A DNA stretch of 64,000 nucleotides from Chytridium lagenaria (lineage: Eukaryota > Chytridiomycota > Chytridiomycetes > Chytridiales > Chytridiaceae). Within the stretch, counting starts at the first letter, position 1; each line of letters opens with the position of its first letter. Both the position numbers and the translations under genes were made by a program. Shown in pieces: positions 47,511 to 60,254 of this stretch. The notes under the pieces are model-generated. The model saw only the letters and a program-made list of their open reading frames with translations, searched no databases and had not been told where the DNA came from. The DNA is taken from assembly GCA_025449115.1 (NCBI GenBank), contig JAHLKC010000028.1:186001-250000 (forward strand). The letters are read 5' to 3'.

Positions 47511-50094
47511 TAGAGTGGTGTGATGTCACGGGGAATAGACACCATGGGAAGTGATGTGTGTGTGTGTGTGGAGAGAAGCATGCATGCAGGGTCTGTGAGA
47601 AGCATATTGCCCTGTCGGTGTAGAGGAAATGTTATTAAAGTTTGAGCCCTCCCTCCCATTATTGATAATACGTATGGAGTTTAACGTTAAATTTACATGG
47701 GGTGATACAAGTGATGTGGCTGGGGATTCATTCGGGTAAATTGCTTATATTATTTATTATTGGATTACAATAATAGGTAAAAGATATACTTACATGTAGA
47801 TGATTGGGCCAAATTGCCAAGCCTGCAAGTATAAATATTACTATTACGATACGGATAAACATCCATCCCAACGGAACTCTAGAATATTATATTATTATTA
47901 TATATCCTCATGCACTGTTGGTGTTGGTACATGGTTCTGACTCTCAAAGTTTGGGTTTTATGGGGTCAGCGTTGATCCTCGCCATGCTCCCAAAGATCCT
48001 TCTTACTAAAATCCATCATTCCCTTTTCCTCCCTACATTATCCAACTTTCCCTTTTCTTCCCTACATTCTACGTTAACGTCCCTATCGTCTTTTACAACA
48101 TCACCTTTGGTTCCCTCCGTTGGACCGTGGACGACATGCGTGATCGAGGGTCTCTGTTCAAGATGCCGCCCACCCTGGGGATCGAGTGCCGTTTCACACA
48201 TTCTGTGGGCACTTTGATGGATTCCTTTTCTTTCGCGGTGCTTCATGTGCCGATCAATGATGCCGGCTTTGGCAGTGCCAACGCATCAGGGTGTGGATGT
48301 GAATTGAGAGATCATACCGGGTAGAGGTCTTTATTATGGTTCTTATCGTCATCCTCGAGCTCTACTTTGGATCTTGGGTGCCGTAATCTTTATTGTAGTC
48401 TAGCTTTTTTGATATAGGAATAGTATTCAAACTTAGATAGTACAACTACTTTTTAATAGTTCTACAGCGCATGGGCTGTCGATGGCGGCAGGCCGGTTAA
48501 TTGGGACTATGCTCTTCAGATCCCAACATCCGACCTACGGATCTCGTTCCTCCTCCTGACATCAGCACACCCTGCTCCGACGCTCCTCTGCTCGTTCGCC
48601 AACGCGTCGACATGGATGACGAACGAGGGAAATTGGCAGAATGGTTTGAGGGGATCGATCTAGAGTGAGGAGTGGGACTGTGGTTTGGAGGGCTGATTCA
48701 ATTTATTTTGTGGAGAGGGAGGAGTTGGCGTAGAACTCCTTAGCCCTATAAGTCTCCATGATACAACGTCTATAAAAGCGATGCTCATAGGAATCCGCAT
48801 GTACTAAACAAAACTGCAAATAGAAATCGTTTTGGCGTCAGCACATGCTATATCTTTTAACACGGTTTAATCACGTTTAAAAAAAAAGCGCAAAAATATC
48901 TGGTAGATGATTGGCGTGAAGGATCAAACACTCCGCTCTCCATGCCCGACCCACTGCCTTCACTGATACTCCCTTCATAATCGCTACCGCTGCCTTATTG
49001 AAATGTTGAAGGGAATAGGTTGCTCGATTTCAGCGCTGCTCGCTCCAACGTCGGGCGCCTGTCACTAACAGCGATCTACGCCGATGACTTGCAGATGTTG
49101 TTGTAAAACCCGTGATCTCTTTCAACCCTGAGGTCATGATACGTTCAAGTCTAGTCCAAATCTCCATTATACCACGTCTACAGAAGCGATGCTGACTGGA
49201 ATTCGCACAAGGCTTTTAGCTCTTATAGAATAGGGCAGTTTTGTTTGATGCTTTGCAGAGAAAGGTCGTTAGGCGACAGCAACGAACGAGGATGAATAAC
49301 AGAAATGGGTTCATAAAGTATATTGCCATCGCGCGTATACTTTTAGATGAGGACGTGGGTACCCCCCAGATTTCACCCTCTCTCCATTCCACCTCCCTTT
49401 CCAGAAACCTGCCGTGCAAGAGAGGCAACATCCATCGGTGGCCATCTATATACTTTTGAAATATGCAAAAAACAGGTGATTGACGCAAACAAAAAATTAA
49501 AAATGGGTTTGACAAATTGAAAAAAAGCGAAAAAAAAAGAATAAGGCGGAAGGACAATACGACAAAAGGAGATGCCAGGTTTGGTTTTTCTATACTTTGC
49601 CCATTCCCATCCATTCATTTTAAAGCCATTTCGGCCACTGGTTTTTTGGTTTTCTGTTTTTGTTTTGGATTGAGGGGCTGTATGGGTGGGGAATGAACGC
49701 TGTCTGTCTATGAGGGATGAGGAAGGTGTGTGTGGTGAATGGATGGGAGGGTATCTTGTAACTGGTGGAAGCGTTGAATGACGCCTTTAAGTCCCTTGGG
49801 GGGTGGTTGAGCAATCATCATTGGAGTGACTTTGCGATGACTTTGTGTATGAACCAATGCGGAGATGGGTGATGAGATCATTCAATGATGGATCAAGACA
49901 AGTTTTCACTTTACAGTGTCACTGGTTGACTCTTATATAAAAACGGCACACAAAAACGCGTCGATGCGCATTGTTAACCCTCCCTTACATACATAGATAG
50001 TAAATATGCAAATATCCATCATCCTATGGTTGAGATAAAGAATGTGAGATCTTGAATGACAAAATAACCCTCATGTTAACACGTTTATGCAAAG
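47511..50094. other. 2.6-kb gene-poor region
   Basis: The longest stretch without a supported gene. It contains a short (TG)n run near 47555-47571 just upstream of the MFS gene and a diverged approximately 45-bp direct repeat (about 48754-48800 and 49163-49210, sharing acgtctanaaaagcgatgct-like sequence). ORFs at 47804-48217 and 48127-48324 have no recognised domain. A stray YADDL string is discussed among rejected items. No tRNA found. Confidence 0.45.
48754..49210. repeat. Diverged ~45-bp direct repeat pair (48754-48800, 49163-49210)
   Basis: ctccatgatacaacgtctat... and ctccattataccacgtctac... are followed in both by agcgatgct and then ggaatccgca/ggaattcgca. The copies lie 409 bp apart. 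Their nature is unknown; they may be remnants of a dispersed repeat. Confidence 0.45.
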
Positions 50095-52867
50095 GATGAG
50101 GAATACGATTCCGATAACTCATCATCCTCCTCCGTGTCCACCGCGTCCTCTTCCATTTCTATCGAAGACGACGACGACGTTGATCAACGCCTCCATCAAA
50201 CCATCGAAGCCCCCCGTGATTCATCCCCATCTTCCGCGTCCTCTGTGATGACGATGATGCTAATCAACCACGTCCCAATGATTCCAAGAACGATGAATCT
50301 GATTCAGAAGATCGGATGAAGACGAGGTACCTGATGATAAGAGGGTGAAGATGGAGGATGGGACGTTGAATAAGACGACGAAACGGACAAAGAGAGCGAG
50401 GAATAGGGGGTTTGCGAGGAGACGAAAGGTGAAACCTGCTGGGAGTGTGACCAAGGCAGCGGTGGTGAGAAAAAAGGGTTGCAGACTGTTTTGGAGAAGG
50501 TGATTGCTTTGTTGAAGGCGTGAGTATGCTCTTTCTATTTGGTTGCTTATGTGCTGACTTTTTTCTTTTTTTCAAGTCGGGATTCCTATGGATTTTTTTT
50601 GGAACCTGTGCCGACTGATATGTGACGGACTATTTGACGGTGATCAAAAAGCCTATGGATCTTGGTGAATGTCTAGTCCTTGTATTATACTGACCTTTTT
50701 TCAGGCACTATGGAGAAAAAGGTGAAAACCCGCAATATCGAACCTACGAATCCTTTGTTGTAAGCAACTCGTTTTCTCTTTCACAATTTTTCTCACACCC
50801 CTCACAGGAAGATTTCCGTCTAGTCTACAAAAACGCCATGACGTATAACTCGCCTGACACACTTTATTACCGTAATGCAGAGAAATTGGGGCAATACGGG
50901 AACGCTTTTTAGCGAGAGGGACAGGCTGTCACAGATGATCCGGAGCCGACACCACCGCCACCTGCTTTGCCAATGATAAAGTTGGGGAAGGGTTAATGTG
51001 TCAACTACGGCGTCACCGACACCGCCGCCTGTGTATTGAAGAGGGGGAGGCTACACCTGTAAAGAAAAAGAGGCCGTATGTCAAGGTGAGAAAAAAAAAG
51101 GTGGCTTGTGGACGCTGATGGTTGGTTGTCTTTTGCAGAGGCAAGAAACGACGTTGGCGCCGGGGAGAAGAGAAAGAGAGGGAAGTATAGGACAAACAGT
51201 CTATTGAGGTGATTATGGAGTCGAATTTTGAAGGAGATGGGAGTTTAAAGAGACGTAAGTTTTACCATCTTTCTGAGCGATGAAAGCTGATTTTATAGGC
51301 AAAGAAGTTGAACCGTGGACCTGTTATTCCTCAAACCACACCGTTTGACGTTATATTAATTCCAAATCGTCATTGTTTCATCAAACCCTGCGTCCGTCTC
51401 ATTCCCAAAACTTCAAGTTTCCCATACAGAGGCCTCAGCACTTACATTCACCCCGTCACTGGCCCCGCCATCGTCTCCACACCTATATGCAGTGAAATCC
51501 GCTCCTCTTTTCCACTCTTTACGGCGGTGTGCCGCAAGAAGCCTACGCTCGGAGTTTGCTTGAGTTTGTGAAAGACGTTGGAGGGGAGATACAAGAGATG
51601 GTGGTGAAGAGAGTGGAGGAGATGTCTAAGGTGGTGTGCATGTAGCGAGAAAGATGGATCAAGTGGTTGCAACGGGTGAATTATCGTTTCAGAGCCTTGA
51701 TCATCCTTTGCTTGAGTCATCCACCATCATTCAAGATATTGAACGTGTGAAAAGCGTCATGGACACGTGTGTGCAGACGTCAGTGGGGACTGTGGATGTG
51801 TCTGTCATGCTCTCGCGTTGCCGGCGAAACGAAAGATGAAAGGGACTTTAATGAGTTTGAGATGTGGAGAGCAAGTAAAGTGAGAGTCGATCCTCTTCTC
51901 ACACCAGCGCTTGTCGGACATGTGGATAATACTCTGACGCAAGTCTTAAACTCGAGCGCCCCGTCTAAGCTTGTAGGCGCCAACGCGGAGGATATCAGGG
52001 AATTGCAGAACCTCGCGCTTGCACGTGCTAAAGTCCTGGCGACTGAACAAAAGGCTGCACCGTTGGATGTCTCTGAAGATGAAAAAACGTACCAGAGAAC
52101 GTATTCGGAGACGACTGCTCACGCTTGTGCAGATGGTACCGCCGTTGGAATTGGCAAACCTTGAGACCCCTCCCGCGGCTGCAGCGCCCGTGCAACCTGC
52201 TCCGCAACCCGTGCCTGTACCCTCCCCAGCACCCACGCCAAAATCACACAAGAAAACTAAAACCCCGTCCACAGGCCCTCGTAATTACCCTGTTACAACC
52301 TCTACACCAACACCACGACCGTCTGTCGCTAAAACCCATGCCACGGCCTAACCCCACCGTCACTACAGCCTCACATCCACGTCCCATTCATACCTCCAAC
52401 CAAACTCCACAACGCCCTCCTCTCCGTCCACAGGCAATGGATGCAACCCACTCCCCAACCCCTCGCCCCCAATGCCCATCACCCCCAACTACCGTCCTCA
52501 ACAACAAATCCAACAACCCTTCATCTCCCCCATGTCCATCTCCAACAACCCCATGCTGCAAAAACAACCAACCCCCTCAAAACATGTGGTCAGGCATGAT
52601 GCAAGACAATGCCCCATTCTTTAATCAAAGACAGATGCAGCAACATCAATTTCAACAGGCTTTGGCGGATCAACATCGTGGGAATCTTGCGCAGACTCAA
52701 CAGATGCAGCAGCAGCAGTTGCAGCAGGCTTTGTCGGGGATGATGGGGTTTCAGAATATGGATTGGATGGCGGCCGCGGCTACTGGGGGTGGTCGACCAC
52801 CTAATAATTTCTTTTTTTGGAAAATAATGGGAACGCACAACAGCGGCCTCCGCAGAATAACAAATAA
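50095..52867 (+). CDS. Bromodomain-containing chromatin protein, frame-broken, 5' end unresolved
   Basis: Acetyl-lysine reader. The first exon seen starts after an AG at about 50095: DEEYDSDNSSSSSVSTASSS, an acidic Ser-rich leader. A basic stretch follows (DDKRVKMEDGTLNKTTKRTKRA, NRGFARRRKV). The bromodomain runs 50490-50910: VLEKVIALLKA, FLEPVPTDM, DYLTVIKKPMDLGTMEKKVKTR, EDFRLVYKNAMTYNSPDTLYYRNAEKL. This includes the KPMDLGTM ZA-loop and the conserved Asn in YNSP. A Pro-rich and basic linker comes next, then a helical region (51560-52160) and a C-terminal Gln/Met-rich tail ending PPQNNK*. At least six frame changes are needed. The overall layout recalls fungal BRD7/BRD9-like proteins; that assignment is inference. 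Confidence 0.72.
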
Positions 52868-53139
52868 TCTAAACTGTATATTTTGACGTTATTTGACATA
52901 TAGTGCTTTTATGATTATTTAAGTAAAAGATGTAGATTATAAGGCTACTCGCTGGTTCTTTATTGCATCAAATAAAAAAATTTGGGTGAAATGAGGCCAC
53001 GATGAGAGAGCGAGAAAAACATTGCCTCTCCATAACCAAAAAAAAAAAACAAACTGAAAAACTGAAGGAAAAACACATAGGGTTTGGAACTTCATTCCTT
53101 TACAAATAAAAGACAGGAAAGGGGTAAGGAATTGGCATT

Positions 53140-54391
53140 TTAAGCCTTAGCAATGTGCTGAACACCCTTCTCAACGTTCTTTTGGAGCTCAGGAATAGCA
53201 GCTGCGTAAAGCTTCTTCTCGTACTCGGAAAGCTCACCAATGGGGTGAATCTTCTCAACACCGTTCACACCGAGCTCAACGTTGGTAGAGAAGAACTCGA
53301 CACCGTCCTTTGCAGCGACAGGGCTAAACACGTAGGTGGGTTCGACGACACCCTTCTTTTCCTTCGAGGGGCCTCGGAGAAGGGAGTTGGTGAAACGGGC
53401 ACCGGCCTGGGCCATGGAAAGGGTGGCGGAACCGGTTCCGTCCTTAGCCTTGACGACCTCGTCACCGCCGTATTGGATGCGGTGGGTGAGTTTCTCGATC
53501 TCTTCTTGGGTAAACTTGATACCGGTCTAAATAAACATGCGGATTAGTTCTGGGAGCAGGTGGAATTGGTAAAAAAGAAACTAACCTGGCTCAAGAGGGG
53601 GAGGATGGTGACTCCAGAGTGACCGCCAACGACGGTGACCTTGGTGGAGGTGGCGTCGGTACCCTTGATCTCAGAGACAAAGGTGGAGGCACGGACAACG
53701 TCGAGGGTGGTGACTCCGAAAAGACGGCGGGGATCAAGACGCCAGCCCTTCTTAAGGACCTCAGCCATGATGGGGACGGTGGAGTTCACGGGGTTGGCAA
53801 TGATCAAAAGGTGAGCCTTAGGTGCGTGCCTTTATGATGCCATTTAGATCCCAAACAACACTGATTATGCAATTGCAAAGTTAAGATAAAATAGTGGAAG
53901 ACTCACTTGGCAACAGCCTCCGCAATTCCCTTCACAATGTTCGCGTTTGTGTTGAAAAGGTCATCACGGGTCATTCCAGGCTTCCTGGGGACACCAGCAG
54001 GGACAACAATGATATCGGCCCCAGTAATAGCCTCGGGAAGTCCATCGCCCTTGTAACCAGTGACCTTGGAGTTGGTGTTGATGTGGGAAAGGTCGGCGGC
54101 GACACCGGGGGTGTTGACAATGTCGTAAAGGGAGAGGTGGGAAACGTGGGGGTTGAGCTTGAGGAGGAGGGAGAGGGGTTGACCGATACCACCGGCGGCT
54201 CCGATGACGGCGACCTTCTTGCCGAGCTGGATGGAAAGAGGAGGGAGTGCATGGTTAGGAGAATGGAACTATGGCAAAAACGATGATCATCGGGGATAGC
54301 GCGTGGCGGGAAGCCAATAGAAGGAGCGTGTAAAACTTACGTTAGCGGAAGATGAGGAGAAGTTACGGGCGATGAGACGGGACGCGAACAT
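53140..54391 (-). CDS. MDH1: Malate dehydrogenase, mitochondrial
   Basis: NAD-dependent malate/oxaloacetate interconversion in the TCA cycle and the malate-aspartate shuttle. Exon 1 gives a mitochondrial targeting peptide ([17 protein letters not shown]). Next come [21 protein letters not shown] (Rossmann GxxGxxG), [17 protein letters not shown] (substrate loop with both Arg residues) and NPVNSTVPI. Then come [29 protein letters not shown] (catalytic His) and a C-terminus ending GVQHIAKA*. The three introns (near 54230-54340, 53830-53905 and 53530-53585) restore frame exactly. Unlike its neighbours there is no frame break. Codons end mostly in C or G, as in highly expressed fungal genes. Symbol after the yeast mitochondrial enzyme. 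Confidence 0.96.
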
Positions 54392-54656
54392 GGCTGCGAT
54401 GGTAAGAAGAAGGATCGAGATGATGCTGCTGCTTGAAGAAAAAAAAACCGAAAAAAAGCTCGTCGGATTGCGACGGAATCAAGATCCAAGTCACGTGACA
54501 TCTAACGTTATTTCTTGGGCATCACGTCATGTGCGTTCCTCTGTCAGCGTGTTTTGCAGAAAAGTCAGAGTTTTTTACTCCCCTTCACGTTAAAGACGTC
54601 ATGTTAATATATATTCTGTATTTCAACGACCTTCGTCGTCGTGTTGGAGGCTGATC
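54392..54656. promoter_or_regulatory. MDH upstream region / CDC123 3' flank
   Basis: 265 bp between the MDH start and the CDC123 stop (same strand). Presumed MDH promoter. No other feature. Confidence 0.35.
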
Positions 54657-56050
54657 TTAAACTCTTGCAAAGCGTTTCGCAAACTCTTCAATCCCCACTC
54701 CATCTGACATATCCACGGCCTCTTTGGGAATACGATTACTCGCAAACATGGGTTGCAGACTTGAAGAGCCTCTGACGCACTGACGAGACGAAGTTCTCGT
54801 TTCGTTGCTTAATAAGTTATACTCAAATTGTTGTTTCAACAAAGCTCACCTGTAAGGATTTCGGACCAGAAAAATAAGAGACTGTCAGTGCTGGGACTAA
54901 ATGCATTAATATCAATGAGTGAGACTTTTCCTTTGGCTCCAATGTATGCATCAAAAACGTCTACGGTAGTGTGTTATATTCCCTCTCAATTGGTCACAAC
55001 TTACATGAAGGCTCCATAAACTTTGGCCTAAGCTCCTTCTCATAGAAAGCAACAATGTCCTTTTCAATTCTTTCTCTACTTTCATTAAGGAAGGAGTAGT
55101 AATTCATAAAGTCTCTTTGACTTATTGCTAAGACGATATCGTGGTAAGTTTGTTAAGAATTTTGGAAACTAGATACTCACCAATAAGCTGTCCGTTCCGT
55201 ACAAAGCATCGAAACTCCATAGAAGGGCTTATGTTCTGCATCTACGTAGAACTAGCTCAAAGTGTTTCGGTCTCTCCGGAACGGTCTCCAATCCGACTGG
55301 TGTACATTTATTAAATGCATGCGAAAGATCGTGGGCCACAAAATCGGAGCTCTTCAAAGTAAAAGAACATCTGAAACGTTGTTGCAGCACATGGTACCGT
55401 CTACCGCCATCCATGTTGCATCCTATGAAGGAACATTGAGTATACCTATATTATTTCCAAGAAAAAACCCCAAATTTGTAGGCGTACTTTCGGTGAGCTC
55501 CAGTTCAACTTCGGCATCGCCTTTCCTCCTAAATCTTCTATTGCCAGTGTAATCTGTGCCTCCAGGTCCGGAAAGCTAGGAATCTTACTATCATCTTCGC
55601 ATCCTCTTCATCCTCCGCCTCAACTCCCGATAAGTTTGAGTCGTCGTTAATTGAAGTGTGGTTGCCGTCAGACATTGTCAGTCAAGGTTGTGAATGTAGT
55701 TGGGCTGGGGCATGCCATTTCTAGATGAATTCAGCCATTCGACTTGGATAATCGTTAAAGCTTACTTATCCAGTGGAAGAAAAAGGCCATCTGCGTTCAA
55801 GTAATCAATAAAATCTTCGGGGAGAGGTTTGATGATGATAGATCCGGAAGGTTGCCTTGCTTAGCAGCGGATACCAGTTGGAAAAGGAGCATCTCTCAAC
55901 ATGCTCTACTGTTACAGGAGGAAAGTCCAACACCGATGACAGTTCATAAGCATCTCCGTCTACAATGTTCTCTTCTCCTGCTCTCCCAGGATCTGTTAGC
56001 TCATCCGGAAGCATATCATGGCGTTGACTATCGCTGCTGCTTCCCACCAT
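54657..56050 (-). CDS. CDC123: CDC123 / D123 family, eIF2 assembly chaperone
   Basis: ATP-grasp-like chaperone that joins eIF2 gamma with alpha and beta. Blocks in order: VERCSFSNWYPLLSKATFR (N-terminal signature, about 55890), PLPEDFIDYLNADGLFLP, KLNWSSPKDATWMAVDGTM, LKSSDFVAHDLSHAF, MEFRCFVRNGQLI, ISQRDFMNYYSF, and KGKVSLIDINAFSPSTDSLLFFW (metal/ATP site, D-x-N). The C-terminus ends AKRFARV*. An acidic insert (SINDDSNLSG...) sits between the first blocks. Introns are near 55780-55690, 55570, 55430, 55200, 55010 and 54845. An extra base lies near 55842, and another frame change near 55390. The N-terminal ~50 residues before VERCSF are longer than in human CDC123. Confidence 0.9.
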
Positions 56051-56187
56051 CTGATACTGTGAAAGACCTTAATGCAAAAGCTATGAAACGTTCGAATTGT
56101 CGGAAGGGATTTCTTTTACATATTACAAAATTGACATGCATGGACCGACAATCACCAAAGGCTATCGGGACCTCCTAGCCGACGCAG
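56051..56187. promoter_or_regulatory. Short divergent promoter region, CDC123 / HEATR4-like
   Basis: Only about 140 bp separate the proposed divergent starts, so a shared promoter is likely if both starts are right. Confidence 0.3.
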
Positions 56188-59100
56188 ATGCCGCCGCAGC
56201 GATGGTCCCTTCCATCCCACGTCCGCACAGAAAGGATCTCATGCACGATCCTATTTAGAGGTATCGAGGAGAAGCAGAGAAGGATCAGGGCTACCCTTGT
56301 TTCCTCAAAGAGCACGAGATTGAACTTAACGATGGAGCCCACGCAACTCACGACCGCCATTGTGAGGGGAGTCGAGTTTATTTCTATGCGACCCCATCAA
56401 AATGCTATGGCGATGGCGATTGATACGCCGATGGTGCCCAATACCAATGTACGGGCATTAAGACCACGGCCAAGAGTCCCTCCTAGATTGGAGGCTCAGT
56501 TGAGGGCGCTGGAACACATGGAAGAAGAAAAGATTCTATCGAAAAGCCTCGGATAGAATCTCAATTCAATATTGGGCTCAAGTTTGATAATGAGGTGACG
56601 CGCTGTTTTGAGGAATGGCCATACACAGTCAAGGATAGAGACGATGTTTTATGAACCCAAAGACTTACTTCATAAGACATCATCGAGGCATATGACTGAA
56701 GATCTTAGTGGAGAAACGTGAAGGGTGAGGCGCTGAATTTGGCTGAAAAGCGAGAATGGCAAAAAACCGTGGAGAAACGGTGAAGGGTGAGGCGCTGAAT
56801 TTGGCTGAAAAGCGAGAATGGCAAAAAACCGTGAAGTTGAAGAATATTGAGAAGAATGTGCCCTACATGCTGGAACTATATCAACGCGCCGAAGATGTCA
56901 ATCTATCCCACCTCCTTCCATCTGGTGCAACACAGTCAGAAGAAGACAGTAGGAGCTCTTTAGATGAGCTTCCTTCTTTTGATGATGGAGTTCAAAAAGA
57001 TGGAGCAGAAACGGAGGAACGCGCTAAAAGTGTACTGTATGTGTCAGCTATGGAAGAGCAGATGTCTGAATCCCATCTCCTAGAGGGGAGAAGAAGTCGA
57101 ATGATAAGCACAATGCAAGAGACGAACCTTTCAAACTTTATGGAGGAGCCCCGCCATGAAGAAAACGTCTAAAATTATCCCGCCCGCTTTCTCCGTATAA
57201 ACGACCATCACAGCGATCAAGAGACCCTTCAGTATATGAACAAAATATAAGTGCGGAATCTAGTCCGGTTGTACCGGCGTCAATACAGTCATCGTACCTA
57301 AGAGTAGGTGGCGCTATTACTGATTCCTCCCAACCTCTTAGCGACGCAAGAGCACCCAGCTTACCACCATTGACACCCTCTACAAAAAAAACACTCTCAT
57401 ACTCTACGTTGAGGCTTTTGAGGAAGTTTACAAAGGATGACCCTGAAAGTGATGTGACCACAAATCTCCGCAACACCTTTATAGGCGCCTATATCAACGA
57501 TGTTGTCTCCGTGTACCCCCACAAACAAACATATATGGCAATCAAATCGCTTCAGACCCAAAAAGGCGTGCGGCGAGAAGAAAATGAGTGTACCGTTTGA
57601 AGGAGAATGGAGGCGTCAGTATGGATCTGAGCTGGCAGAATATGCATGAGGGCGATTTTCAACTTGTGATTCCTGAGGTGAACATGGATAATGAGGATAC
57701 TATGAGCATATTTGAAGCCGTCAGCTTTCGTATTCCTACAGATGCTGCTGTGACTGCTGCAACAACTGGAGAAACGTTTTCAGTTCCCTTGGCTGATGAG
57801 GCACAGGTATAATGTAAAGATTAACAGTAATTAATAAGTATTTTTGTAAAGGCGCTCGTGGAGCAACTTAGTAAAATACGAATACGGAGGCTCCATCTTC
57901 CTAAATTACCAGAAGTTCGGATTACGTTAGAGTTCACTATTAAGAGGCTTTGCTCGTTGAGTAAGAACTTAAGTATTGTAATGTTCTAAGAAATTCTTAG
58001 TCAAGCAAGTAGTCAAACGCGTACCTCCTGTAATGAAAGATCAGCATTCATTATCTGTCATAAATGAGCCAGTTATTGAAACAATTTGGGACTTTTTTCA
58101 AACAAAGACCGCCGACATCAGTGCATGTCCTCCAGCAGGGTCAGTTGACTACCAAAACCTTCATAAAACTCTTTTAATGTGCCTACATGAAGAGAACGCT
58201 GAGTTACGCTCTGAGGCCGCCCGTCTGGTGGTTGAAATTAATGGTTTTTGGAGTTTGGCAAGATGGGATAACATTGCGTTCAGGAATACGTTGACTGAAA
58301 TGCTTCGTGACGGGACCAGTGATGAGAGCTTTATGGCTGGAAAAACTCTTTGCGACATGGGGCATGTGGATACCAAGGCGATACGGCGTGTGCAAAAGGG
58401 GCTTGGTGATTTGGACCCTGCAAAGCGTGCTGCGGCGAAAGACACGCTGGTGTCATTGGCTGGGCAACACTGCATTGCCGTCTTGGAAGGATTGATTTCG
58501 GAAGCGGAGAGCACATCGTGGAGAGTGAAGGGTGGATGTAATTCAACTTCTAGAGCAGATTTTGAGGAAGCACAGTTCACCTAAGATGTCTATCGATGAT
58601 GTGGATAAAAGAAGCCCAACTCTTCGTCAATTTTTTGACGATGACGACCCGCTACATACGGAGGTTGTTAATCCTAGTGATGAAAATCGGCGACTGCTAA
58701 CATCGCTATTATTTCTCCAAGCCGTGAAGGCTCAATGGAAGCTATTCAAGGACTCGCGACGTCAGCAATGAAGTCAAGTACCATGGATCTTTCACGTGAT
58801 GACATCAGTTCCGGCGGTCCAAATGCATTTAAACTCACTGTGACCGATACCGAGCCTGTTCAAACCCGCCGTACTCTTATCGACAAGAAAGGTAGCAGAA
58901 CCATGTCAAATCTTCGTCGCCTCTCCATGATGTTGAAAGTGACACCAATCTCCAGAAGTTAGAGGAAGTACGAATACAAAACCTGTTAAATCAGGGAACA
59001 GAAGTGCTGTTGAGCCTTATGTGGAATGACTGGTGCCCGGAGGTTAGGTCTGCTGCTGGGTTGGCGTTGTTCAGTTTGGGAGAGGGGAAATCGATGTTTG

Positions 59101-60254
59101 ATTGGATTATGGGGCTTTTGGATGCGGATGATCCCACAAAGAGGATTGACGCATTGAGGTGTTTGTCGGGGCTGGGATTTATGAATACCGCGACTTTAGA
59201 AAGGTTTCTCAATTCATTCGAGGACTCATATGCCTCTGTTAGAATAGAGGCTTGTAAGGTTAGAGCCAACAATTTTCGCTTTGCCTTTTAAACATGCGAA
59301 TCAAAGGTTGCTTGTCTCATCACGTCGGAAAATCGAGATCTCATCAATGCCCTCCTCAAATGTTTGGGGTGATAGCGATGCCAGAGTTCGAGCGTACGCC
59401 GTAACAGGTGAGGATCAGCCAGGCTCATACTACAGTTAAATTAAAATACAGCCCTTGGAATCTCTAAATGCGAGAACCGCGTGTCGCGAAGCACTTCACT
59501 GGTGTCTAAATCACGAATCTGACTCTACAGTCCGCATCGAGTCTGTACGTGCCGTTCGAGAGCTCAACCTCGGTATCCGAGGATCCTCATCTTCGCGACA
59601 GTATTTTAGTGCTTCTCGAAATGGATAAAAGCGACGATGTTCGGAAAGAGGCTGAACGTGCTCTGATTTCTTCTGGTGTGTTGTCAGAAGTCGAAGGGAA
59701 AGTTCGTGGAACAACAACCGCTCAGCAGCAAGGAGGCAAGGAGACGGATCCACACCAAAACCTCAAGAAGTCCAGGAGCACGTTCTCAGACAGGATTGGG
59801 GCATATGAGGGGATTCAGTGGAACCGCTAGCAACTTAGGAAGGGCTCAGGGTGGTGGTGGGTCAACATCTACAGCTCCGACACGTGGCGAGCCAACTTTT
59901 TAGAATATCTACAATGACTGGACATTTTCCAGAACTCTTCTGGGACATTCACAGGAAGAGGTTGAGATATATTTCCGCAGCTGTCTTGTGGGAGAGCAGG
60001 AACAGAAGGCAGTTATCAAAGAAGTGAAAGAAATGGCTGCAGCACCCAGAATTTTACAGGAAGTATCGCAAATGGAAAGGGACTCACCAAGACTTCCGGA
60101 TCTAGGGTTAGATTTGAATATGCATCAGCCTTTTAAGGCGGAGAAAGGAAGAGTAGGACGAAAAGAATTAGCACAGGATTGCAAATATACAGTGCATTTT
60201 TTTGAGCGTTCTTCCTACTGTGTCCAATTACACAGGATATCTTTTGGATTTTAA
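56188..60254 (+). CDS. HEAT-repeat protein resembling HEATR4, frame-broken
   Basis: The N-terminal third is low-complexity and polar (MEPTQLTTAI..., 56337; FDNEVTRCFEEWPYTVKDRDD; EWQKTVKLKNIEKNVPYMLE). The rest is alpha-helical repeats: LHKTLLMCLHEENAELRSEAARLVVE, ESFMAGKTLCDMGHVDTKAI, DLDPAKRAAAKDTL, WCPEVRSAAGLALFSLG, TKRIDALRCLSGLGFMN, DSYASVRIEACKVACL, DSDARVRAYAVTALGI and STVRIESVRAVREL, each a HEAT-type helix pair. The RIDALRCLSGLGFM / ASVRIEACK succession resembles my memory of animal HEATR4. A C-terminal helix follows (VGEQEQKAVIKEVKEMA, 60000). Function is unknown; HEATR4 relatives are mostly found in flagellated eukaryotes. Many frame breaks, a tandem duplication at 56709-56831 and several introns make the exact model uncertain. 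Confidence 0.6.
56709..56831 (+). repeat. Near-perfect 61/62-bp tandem duplication in coding sequence
   Basis: tggagaaacgtgaagggtga... to ...gcaaaaaaccg is repeated immediately. The only difference is an extra G in the second copy. The unit is not a multiple of three, so one copy disrupts the frame. One copy alone reads GETVKGEALNLAEKREWQK. Confidence 0.85.

Noticed and set aside
49050..49110. A YADDL string (IYADDLQMLL) resembling the reverse-transcriptase active site
   Set aside because: No other RT block lies in any frame nearby, and a stop follows at once; five matching residues can arise by chance.
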